This document shows, one piece after another, positions 1 to 5,427 of a stretch of DNA of 39,841 bases. The stretch is from a virus, in IMG/VR virus record IMGVR_UViG_3300021375_000066, positions 1 to 39,841 of that record, one strand, 5' to 3'. The notes under the pieces were generated by a model, which saw only the letters and a program-made list of their open reading frames with translations, searched no databases and was not told the DNA's origin. Position numbers and translations under genes: made by a program. How positions within the stretch are numbered: the stretch's first letter is position 1; each line of letters opens with the position of its first letter.

Positions 1-54
1 CACAATTCCCACAAACAAAACATTAACAGTAAATGGAGTATTGACCATTGTCTA
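1..54 (+). CDS. Truncated 3' end of a tail-type gene
   Basis: An open frame enters from the left edge (codons begin at base 2) and stops at TAA 52-54. The 17 visible residues end in TNKTLTVNGVLTIV. Short beta-strand text of this kind (K-T-L-T-V-N-G-x-L-T) is common at the C-terminus or in repeats of phage fibre proteins. The stop overlaps the TTG start of the next gene, as expected for a tight operon. The identity of the full protein cannot be seen. The point matters because the window begins inside a gene and so is not a complete genome cut at a natural end. Confidence 0.6.
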
Positions 55-545
55 AATTATTCGTTGACGAGATTCAACCCAAAACAACTGGTGGTGTAAT
101 TACCTTTCAACCTAATAGACCAATGTTTCAAGTTGGTTTATCTTCAGCTCAATCAATTCCAAATGGTGCAATATCATTAGTTACATTTAATGATGTTCAA
201 ACAGCTAGTGGTGGATTTAATATAGGTGGTTATTTTGACACTAGTAATAACTGGTTTAAACCTCTTGTAGCAGGGTATTATTTTCTAGTTGTTCAAGCAA
301 GAATTGAAAGTACAACTCCTGATTATCTAGGTGTTTACATTTATAAAAATGGAACAGAAATAAGATATAATGTAGGAACAGAGAGTAATGCTACTAATGC
401 ATATGTAAGTGCACACACAAGCACTCTTACCTATATGAATGGTTCTACTGATTATGTAAACGCTTATGTATTGCATAATTCTGGAAGCTCTAAAAATTTA
501 ACAGCTACTTTTGGCAGAACTCAGTTTGGAGGGTATATGATATGA
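48..545 (+). CDS. Short tail/fibre protein with C1q-like domain
   Basis: 165 residues, probable TTG start overlapping the upstream stop, with GGAG at 35-38. After a short N-terminal segment (LFVDEIQP) it becomes a beta-rich domain. The pattern W.KPLVAGYYFLVVQARI, then YIYKNGTEIRYN and a late TLTYMNGSTDYV, fits the C1q/TNF-like jelly roll often seen in marine phage tail proteins. It is first of four consecutive proteins of similar size (165-175 aa). The likely role is surface binding at the tail tip. Family assignment is from pattern recognition, and receptor binding is inferred. Confidence 0.7.
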   Translation: MSKLFVDEIQPKTTGGVITFQPNRPMFQVGLSSAQSIPNGAISLVTFNDVQTASGGFNIGGYFDTSNNWFKPLVAGYYFLVVQARIESTTPDYLGVYIYKNGTEIRYNVGTESNATNAYVSAHTSTLTYMNGSTDYVNAYVLHNSGSSKNLTATFGRTQFGGYMI

Positions 546-1066
546 GTAGTACAATAGGTGTGCAAAACATAGCACACACCAACGGCACAAATGCTATGAC
601 TATTAGTAGTGGTGGTGTGGTTGTACCTAGAAAACAAAGTCATGTTCTTGTTATTCCACAAGAATCAAGTGGATATAGCTCATTAGCATCTGGTACTTTT
701 TTACCTTTTAATCACATTTCTGAATCATTAGGAACTGGTTCTACAGATTTTAGTACAACAACTTATAAATATACAGCACCATGTAAAGGTTTATATTTCA
801 TTTCTTTTAAAACAATTACTAATTTACCTGCAACTAATGCATATTGGGCTTTATATATAAATGGGTCTATATTTAATCAAACATTTCATAGTGATGACTC
901 AAGAACTGGAGGAGGTTCTTTAACTAAAATATTACAAAGTGGAGATGTTCTTGGAATATCGCCAACTGGTGGTAATTCTTCTGAGTATTTTCATCATCAA
1001 TCTAGTTTACCTTCTAGTACTAACTATACATATGCAACATTTACCTTATTGCAGGAGATTGTTTAA
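542..1066 (+). CDS. Short tail/fibre protein, paralogue 2
   Basis: 174 residues, ATGA overlap with the previous stop. The N-terminus (IGVQNIAHTNGTNAMTISS, then GGVVVP) is nearly the same as that of the next gene, and is a head segment found on many marine phage tail proteins. The rest is a divergent beta-rich domain with the C1q-like signature KYTAPCKGLYFISFK and YINGSIFNQ. Shared heads with diverged bodies suggest duplication followed by diversification of the exposed domain. It is probably a virion appendage protein; the receptor is unknown. Confidence 0.7.
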   Translation: MSSTIGVQNIAHTNGTNAMTISSGGVVVPRKQSHVLVIPQESSGYSSLASGTFLPFNHISESLGTGSTDFSTTTYKYTAPCKGLYFISFKTITNLPATNAYWALYINGSIFNQTFHSDDSRTGGGSLTKILQSGDVLGISPTGGNSSEYFHHQSSLPSSTNYTYATFTLLQEIV

Positions 1067-1593
1067 TGACATCAATTCTTAAAGTAGACAACCTCCAAAA
1101 TACTAGTGGCACAAGTGCTATGACTATTAACAGCAATGGCATTGTGATTCCCAAAGGTGTCATCATGCAAGTTATTGCAAGTGATACAGACCAAGCTGTT
1201 GGTGCATCTAATACTAAAATTCAATGGGAAAGTGTAGAAATAGACACAATAAGTGGTTGGGATTCTACAAATCACAGATACACACCTAATGTTGCAGGGT
1301 ATTATCTTGTAGGTGGTGGGCTTAGATTAGGTGTTGGTACTGTTAATAATTACATAAATGTTCAAATTAAAAGAAATGGTTCTGATTCAGTAGATGATGT
1401 TATAGAAGCCCAATATCAAGTAACAAGTGACCTTTTTACTAACGGAGTTTATACATGTGGTACTGGTTTAATTCTATTGAATGGAAGCAGTGATTATATA
1501 GAAATGTGGGTTCAAGGTGATGAAGCTATGACAGCACACGACATATCCTCACAAAAATCACATTTCTTTGCACAACTAGTTCATGCAACATAG
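1066..1593 (+). CDS. Short tail/fibre protein, paralogue 3
   Basis: 175 residues, TAATG overlap with the previous gene. The head segment LKVDNLQNTSGTSAMTINS, then NGIVIPK, aligns closely with the preceding protein. The body has a C1q-like pattern: RYTPNVAGYYLVGGGLRL, VQIKRNGSD, then LILLNGSSDYIEMWVQ. It belongs to the same tandem family. Translational coupling by overlap suggests roughly equal production of all four proteins. Function in adsorption is inferred. Confidence 0.72.
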   Translation: MTSILKVDNLQNTSGTSAMTINSNGIVIPKGVIMQVIASDTDQAVGASNTKIQWESVEIDTISGWDSTNHRYTPNVAGYYLVGGGLRLGVGTVNNYINVQIKRNGSDSVDDVIEAQYQVTSDLFTNGVYTCGTGLILLNGSSDYIEMWVQGDEAMTAHDISSQKSHFFAQLVHAT

Positions 1594-1602
1594 GAGGATA
1601 AT

Positions 1603-2118
1603 ATGCCACTGACAAAACTAAATTCAGCAAGTGTCATTGAACGTCTTCCAGTTGGGAGTGTGTTGCAGACAATACAAGGTTCAAGTGATGCTAGATATAC
1701 TTTAGATTCAACAGACACTTGGGAAAATACTGGATTTGTTAGCTTAACTTTTCCTAATGCACTACAATCTAACTCAAAGGTTTTGGTAAGAATAAATGTT
1801 TTGTTAGGAGAGGTATCTGATAATGCTTGGGCATCAAGAACATCAGTAACTATATTTGAAAACTCAACTAATAAAGGTCATGCAACTTATGGAATTTGTA
1901 GTTCTTCTGCACATGATGATGGAAGTGTTAACACAGTATATGCAGTTGAAAGTATGTCAGGAGAGTTATTATTTACTCCATCTGTAACTAATGGAACTTA
2001 TACTTTATATTGTAAAGCACCTAATAGTTATGCACGAACTATAGGAGGTACTGCAAATACTAGTTCAAATACCCCAGTAGGTAATACTCAAGTAACACTT
2101 CAGGAGATTAAAGGCTAA
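1603..2118 (+). CDS. Short tail protein, fourth of the tandem set
   Basis: 171 residues with a strong ribosome binding site (AGGAGG, spacing 7). The N-terminus differs from its neighbours (PLTKLNSASVIERLPVGSVLQ) and matches the 'PxGSVLQ' opening common in marine phage tail proteins. The rest is Ser/Thr/Asn-rich predicted beta structure, ending in TQVTLQEI, as paralogue 2 ends in TFTLLQEI. It is probably another appendage protein. It has no enzymatic motif. Confidence 0.65.
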   Translation: MPLTKLNSASVIERLPVGSVLQTIQGSSDARYTLDSTDTWENTGFVSLTFPNALQSNSKVLVRINVLLGEVSDNAWASRTSVTIFENSTNKGHATYGICSSSAHDDGSVNTVYAVESMSGELLFTPSVTNGTYTLYCKAPNSYARTIGGTANTSSNTPVGNTQVTLQEIKG

Positions 2119-2312
2119 TGAAAATGCAAATGAAACCTGAACTCCAAGTACAACTAGAACTTGATGCCCACGAGAAGGAGTGTGCTATAAGATATAAGAC
2201 AGTAGACGATAAATTAAATGCGTTAGATAAACGTATGTGGAGATTAGAAGCAATGATAATGGCAAGCACATTTGCTGTAGTTGCTCTAATGATAAGTATA
2301 ATAATTAAATAA
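2118..2312 (+). CDS. Small coiled-coil/single-TM protein, lysis region
   Basis: 64 residues, TAATG overlap with the previous gene. Residues 1-45 are charged and helical (coiled-coil-like), and residues about 46-63 (MIMASTFAVVALMISIII) form one transmembrane segment close to the C-terminus. This layout resembles small XhlA/holin-accessory proteins. Its place just upstream of a lysozyme gene supports a membrane role in lysis. The family is not recognised with certainty. Confidence 0.55.
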   Translation: MKMQMKPELQVQLELDAHEKECAIRYKTVDDKLNALDKRMWRLEAMIMASTFAVVALMISIIIK

Positions 2313-2342
2313 AATCTTACTATAGCCTATTGGGAGAAATCA

Positions 2343-2795
2343 ATGGTAGATCCGATTAGTGCGTTTGGCGCACTTACGGCTGCTCATGGGGCTATTATGA
2401 AGTGCGTTCAAATGGGACGAGATCTTTCGTCTGCTACTGGCGCTATTTCAAAATATGCCAAAGCAGAAGCCGAACTAGGACACGGTAAGGAGAGAAAAAA
2501 GAAATCAATATTTGGAGGAGTAATGGACGATGCTATTGCCCAACATTTTAAAGAAGAAGAGCAACAAAGATTAAAAGATGAACTAAGATCCATGTTTCAA
2601 CTTTATGGCTCTCCAGGACAATGGGAGAGACTTCAAGCAACTATTGCAGCTGCAAGAGCTGAACATAAAAAATATTTAAAAGAGCAACAAAAAATTAAAG
2701 ACAGAAATTTAATAATTACTACTGTTACTTCTATTTTATTAATAGGAGTTAGTGCTATTTACTTTTTTGCAGCTTATTTAAAAGGAACACTATAA
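2343..2795 (+). CDS. Hypothetical protein with C-terminal TM helix
   Basis: 150 residues, GGGAG ribosome binding site. The N-terminus (PISAFGALTAAHGAIMKCVQ) is followed by a long charged helical region rich in Lys/Glu/Gln, and a hydrophobic segment at about 126-145 (ITTVTSILLIGVSAIYFFAA). It ends directly at the lysozyme start. Small membrane-anchored proteins of this layout occur in lysis cassettes of marine podoviruses. A spanin- or holin-associated role is possible but unproven. Confidence 0.55.
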   Translation: MVDPISAFGALTAAHGAIMKCVQMGRDLSSATGAISKYAKAEAELGHGKERKKKSIFGGVMDDAIAQHFKEEEQQRLKDELRSMFQLYGSPGQWERLQATIAAARAEHKKYLKEQQKIKDRNLIITTVTSILLIGVSAIYFFAAYLKGTL

Positions 2796-3209
2796 ATGAA
2801 GCAATTATTAGAACAAATTGAACGACACGAAGGATTGGAGCTAAAGCCATACAGATGCACATCGGAAAAACTAACAATTGGAATTGGAAGAAATCTCGAA
2901 GATGTTGGAATATCCAAAGAAGAAGCATATATGCTGCTAGAAAACGATGTAAAAACAGTGCAACAACAGATAGAAACATACATGCCTTGGGCATCATCTC
3001 TCAATACTGCGAGACATGCAGCTCTAACAAATTTTGTATTCAATGTAGGAATAGGAACAGCACTCAAATTCGAAAACGCAATGGCAGCGCTAAAAGCCTC
3101 AGATTTCGACATCGCCGCAGAACAACTACTAGACTCCAGGTGGGCAAATCAGGTTGGACAACGAAGCATGGAAATTTCAGAACAAATTAGAACGGGAGAA
3201 TGGCAATGA
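2796..3209 (+). CDS. Endolysin, GH24 lysozyme (T4 lysozyme-like)
   Basis: 137 residues. It hydrolyses the MurNAc-GlcNAc bond of peptidoglycan at lysis. The catalytic Glu is E12 (RHEGLELKPY), followed by C21 and T27 (RCTSEKLTIGIGR). The E-x8-C-x5-T spacing equals E11-D20-T26 of T4 lysozyme with Cys in place of Asp. This variant is common in phage GH24 enzymes, and the D20C change is tolerated in T4 lysozyme. ALTNFVFNVG and SRWANQVGQRSMEISEQIR match the C-terminal lobe. No signal peptide is visible, so export should depend on a holin. Confidence 0.93.
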   Translation: MKQLLEQIERHEGLELKPYRCTSEKLTIGIGRNLEDVGISKEEAYMLLENDVKTVQQQIETYMPWASSLNTARHAALTNFVFNVGIGTALKFENAMAALKASDFDIAAEQLLDSRWANQVGQRSMEISEQIRTGEWQ

Positions 3210-3568
3210 TTGCTTTACTCGGTCAAGCTTTAGGTTTGGTTGGAAATGTAGCAGGTAGTTACATGGAACGAAAAGCTGAAGAGCAAAAAGCTAAAGGTCA
3301 AATAGCTAAAAAAATGGCAACTGCTGAAATCGATTGGGAACAGCAAATGGCAAAAAACGCAGGCAATGGTTGGTTAGATGAATTTTACGGTGTATGTCTA
3401 TTTATACCTATCGCTCTCTGTTTTATTCCTGGCTATGCCCCAGTTGTAAAAGAAGGTTTTTTAGCATTAAGTGAATCAGTTCCTGAATGGTACATCGGTG
3501 CTTGGTTAACTGCTGTTGCTGCTGCATTTGGTGTTCGTGGTTTAGCTAAAATGAAGACGAAAAAGTAA
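3206..3568 (+). CDS. Holin-like membrane protein (GTA_holin_3TM type)
   Basis: 120 residues from ATG 3206, chosen because GGAG (3195-3198) lies 7 bases upstream and the start overlaps the lysozyme stop (ATGA); ATG 3200 is too close. The layout is a hydrophobic N-terminus (LLGQALGLVGNVAGSY), a charged Lys/Glu helix, then two hydrophobic segments (FYGVCLFIPIALCFIPGYA and WLTAVAAAFGVRGL) and a basic tail. This agrees with the three-TM holins of gene transfer agents and marine phages. It would permeabilise the inner membrane for the GH24 enzyme. Confidence 0.7.
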   Translation: MIALLGQALGLVGNVAGSYMERKAEEQKAKGQIAKKMATAEIDWEQQMAKNAGNGWLDEFYGVCLFIPIALCFIPGYAPVVKEGFLALSESVPEWYIGAWLTAVAAAFGVRGLAKMKTKK

Positions 3569-3786
3569 TGTTTAAAGCAATGATAATGTTATGCATGATC
3601 GGAACATCTGATCAATGTATAATTTTAGAAGATGTAGAAGGTCCATATCTTACTAAAAGTAAATGTATTGAAAGAGCTTACGAAATGGCAGCAGATTTAA
3701 AATCTTGGAATCCAAATTATAAAGCAAAAAAATATAAATGTTTAAGAGATAACTTTGAAGATTTAAAAGGAAAAATAAGACTTTAA
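3568..3786 (+). CDS. Small Cys-containing protein, end of lysis operon
   Basis: 72 residues, TAATG overlap with the holin-like gene. A short hydrophobic N-terminus (MFKAMIMLCMIG) is followed by a polar region with Cys at about 9, 17, 33 and 57 and many Lys residues. The first stretch could be a weak signal sequence, which would place the protein in the periplasm. No lipobox is clear. No family is recognised. Position at the end of the lysis cassette, just before a terminator, is the only clue to function. Confidence 0.55.
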   Translation: MFKAMIMLCMIGTSDQCIILEDVEGPYLTKSKCIERAYEMAADLKSWNPNYKAKKYKCLRDNFEDLKGKIRL

Positions 3787-3788
3787 TC

Positions 3789-3811
3789 AATACGCCTCAC
3801 TTAAGCAGAAA
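3789..3811 (+). promoter_or_regulatory. T7-like phage promoter P1
   Basis: AATACGCCTCACTTAAGCAG aligns with the T7 promoter AATACGACTCACTATAGGGA, identical at 12 of the first 13 positions, with the initiating G (3805) at the T7 distance. Two relatives lie before the RNA polymerase gene and the RNR gene. It should be read by the polymerase encoded at 5428-7938. A terminator lies about 45 bases downstream, so much of the transcript may be a short leader unless it reads through to integrase. Confidence 0.8.
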
Positions 3812-3820
3812 GAGCTAAAA

Positions 3821-3850
3821 TTTTCAGACGCACTTTTTGTATCTTGATGC
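3821..3850 (+). promoter_or_regulatory. Class 2 promoter-like motif, copy a
   Basis: TTTTCAGACGCACTTTTTG, then CTTGAT at 3843-3848 followed by G. It has the same ACGC-to-hexamer spacing (11 bases) as the seven other copies at 15579-15605 (plus) and 19296-21630 (minus). It would start transcription inside or just after the terminator hairpin and lead into integrase. The polymerase reading it is unknown. Confidence 0.6.
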
Positions 3851-3879
3851 ACTGGTCCAATTATGGACCGGTGTTTTTT
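3850..3879 (+). terminator. Rho-independent terminator after lysis genes
   Basis: Stem CACTGGTCC / GGACCGGTG (9 pairs, one G-U) with loop AATTAT, followed by six T. It ends transcription from the tail and lysis genes and separates them from integrase. Confidence 0.9.
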
Positions 3880-3895
3880 AAAATAGGAGTACAAG

Positions 3896-4720
3896 ATGAA
3901 GTTAAGTGAACTGCTGTCCGTAGCAGGCAAGCCTTTATGGCGTGATAAAGTTGGTTGTTCTACATTTCATTCACAAACAAAACGTGCAATTGAAATAATG
4001 AATGATCCAATGATAGTTGATATTGATACAAATATGCTCGACAAGTATGTCGAAGTTCTTGAGACTTTAAAAAGTCATAAGGGCAAGCCATTAACCGGTA
4101 CAACTATTAATCGCAATGTAAGTGTTATTAGCACTTTATTAGGCTATGCACGTAAAAGAAACTGGATTGAAAAATTACCATATTTTCCAAGAAAGGCTGA
4201 GTCACCTCACAGAGTAAGATGGTTAGCACCTGCAGAAGAAACTGCTGTTTTTAATGCTATAGAAACTGCTAAATATCTTATTGCTAGAAAACATCGTGAA
4301 GAGATGAAAGCTGTTGTTCGTATTTTAATTGATACAGGCATGAGGCGAGGTGAAGTATTAGGATTAACTAAAGATAATCTTGATGATAAATGGGTCAGGC
4401 TTTGGAAGACTAAAACTGGTAAAGCTAGATCCGTTCCTTTAACACCTGAAGCACAAAGATTATTAGAAGAACATGTACCGTTTGAAATCAAACCGTGGCA
4501 AGTTCATCGTCTATGGGCTAAAGTAAGGGAAGATATTGGTTTAGAAAAAGATGAGCAATTTGTGCTACATACTTTACGTCATACTACTGCTACTCGTCTG
4601 CTAAAAAAGACAAGTAACATAGCTATGGTACAAAGAATGTTAGGTCATTCTAACATAAGTACTACGTTAAGATATGCTCATATTGATGACCAGGATCTGC
4701 TAGATGCAGTCAATTCCTGA
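3896..4720 (+). CDS. int: Tyrosine recombinase (phage integrase)
   Basis: 274 residues, AGGAG ribosome binding site. It catalyses site-specific integration through a covalent 3'-phosphotyrosine. The N-terminal SAM-like core-binding region is about residues 1-95. The catalytic domain has R150 (TGMRRGEVLGL), a Lys in the beta hairpin KTKTGKARSVPL, H225 and R228 (HTLRHTTATRL), H251 (LGHSNISTT) and nucleophile Y260 (RYAHIDD), so the full set is present. Its 3' end lies 20 bases from a tRNA-Arg fragment, the expected attP. It marks the phage as temperate. P1 and motif a lie upstream. Confidence 0.95.
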   Translation: MKLSELLSVAGKPLWRDKVGCSTFHSQTKRAIEIMNDPMIVDIDTNMLDKYVEVLETLKSHKGKPLTGTTINRNVSVISTLLGYARKRNWIEKLPYFPRKAESPHRVRWLAPAEETAVFNAIETAKYLIARKHREEMKAVVRILIDTGMRRGEVLGLTKDNLDDKWVRLWKTKTGKARSVPLTPEAQRLLEEHVPFEIKPWQVHRLWAKVREDIGLEKDEQFVLHTLRHTTATRLLKKTSNIAMVQRMLGHSNISTTLRYAHIDDQDLLDAVNS

Positions 4721-4739
4721 TTGCAAAAGGACACAGTTT

Positions 4740-4802
4740 TGGTGCGCTCGAGAAGATTCGAACTCCTGACCCCCAGATTCGTAGTCTGGTGCTCTATCCA
4801 GA
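4740..4802 (-). other. attP core: 3' part of tRNA-Arg(ACG)
   Basis: On the minus strand this reads as the 3' part of a tRNA. It starts at CTGGATAGAGC, then an anticodon arm CCAGA-CTACGAA-TCTGG (anticodon ACG, Arg), a T arm AGGAG-TTCGAAT-CTTCT, the 3' acceptor strand CGAGCGC, discriminator A and CCA (4740-4742). The 5' acceptor strand and D arm are not present, so it is not a working tRNA gene. Recombination with the host gene would restore an intact tRNA. Its place next to integrase is typical. Confidence 0.9.
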
Positions 4803-4842
4803 TACAAAAATTATAGGGTTATAGGAGCAATTAGAGCGCACC
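4741..4842. repeat. 9-bp inverted repeat enclosing attP
   Basis: GGTGCGCTC at 4741-4749 and its exact reverse complement GAGCGCACC at 4834-4842 enclose the tRNA-like core. One arm is the tRNA acceptor end; the other lies in phage DNA. It may be an integrase or excisionase site, or may fold like an acceptor stem in RNA. Function is inferred only. Confidence 0.5.
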
Positions 4843-4898
4843 TTTACTGTGTGATTAGGCAAATCTAGACGACAAAACCTATACGGACACTTTAGCAG

Positions 4899-4927
4899 TT
4901 GATTTTGGTTAACTAATTAAATATTTT
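4899..4927 (+). promoter_or_regulatory. Possible host sigma70-type promoter before regulator
   Basis: TTGATT (4899-4904) and TATTTT (4922-4927) are separated by 17 bases, each matching the sigma70 consensus at 4 of 6 positions. It lies upstream of the winged-helix gene, where host-driven expression would be expected. The AT-rich background makes chance matches likely. From 4721 to 4966 I see no gene. Confidence 0.3.
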
Positions 4928-4966
4928 ACAAAAAATTTTAGTAAGTTGGGGATACTTAATTTTAAT

Positions 4967-5386
4967 ATGTCCGGAATATTATTCAAAAAAATGTATAGCA
5001 TTTCTATGGCTAATACAGAGTTTAGAACTGCGCTTAGAAAAATCTATAAGCACTATGCAGCGACTGATGTTATGGGTGTATTAGGACAAGCTTATATGCA
5101 CCAAATATTACAGCAAGCTGAAAGTTTAAATATGAAACTTCCTTATCTTGACGACCCTAAAAAACCAGTGGCACTTAAAGATATTACGGTATCAGCTTTA
5201 TCAATTTCTCAAATTTTAGCTATACCAAGAACCACAATTATTAGATGTTTAGATACTCTAATAAAACAACATTATGTGGTTAAAACTCCTAAGGGATACT
5301 ACATCTCGTTAGATGAGTTCAGAAGGGACACGCTTCCCATATACCAAAAGTACTACAAAAAGTTAAATAACATAGAACATATTTAA
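4967..5386 (+). CDS. Winged-helix (MarR-like) transcription regulator
   Basis: 139 residues from ATG 4967. The start is uncertain: TTG 4946 and internal ATGs at 4991 and 5006 are possible, and none has a good ribosome binding site. The C-terminal half reads as a winged helix: VSALSISQILAIPRTTIIRC is a helix-turn-helix (ISQILAIPRTTIIRCLDTL), followed by a wing VVKTPKGYYISL. The N-terminal part is helical. Such proteins bind DNA and repress or activate. Lying between attP and the RNA polymerase gene, it is the best candidate in the window for lysogeny control. That role is inferred from position. Confidence 0.7.
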   Translation: MSGILFKKMYSISMANTEFRTALRKIYKHYAATDVMGVLGQAYMHQILQQAESLNMKLPYLDDPKKPVALKDITVSALSISQILAIPRTTIIRCLDTLIKQHYVVKTPKGYYISLDEFRRDTLPIYQKYYKKLNNIEHI

Positions 5387-5407
5387 TTAGCCTCACTTAA
5401 GCATAAG
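5386..5407 (+). promoter_or_regulatory. T7-like phage promoter P2
   Basis: TTAGCCTCACTTAAGCATAAG shares GCCTCACTTAAGCA with P1 and carries the same spacing to the initiating G (5401). It sits 27 bases before the RNA polymerase start, so the polymerase probably drives its own gene. The upstream half (TTAG for TACG) is weaker than in P1 and P3. Confidence 0.72.
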
Positions 5408-5427
5408 GCTATAACTATGGAGGAAAT

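Noticed and set aside
4740-4842. A complete tRNA-Arg gene on the minus strand
   Set aside because: The anticodon arm, T arm and CCA end are good, but there is no D arm or matching 5' acceptor strand (GCGCTCG); the outer GGTGCGCTC does not give a normal tRNA. It is an attP fragment.
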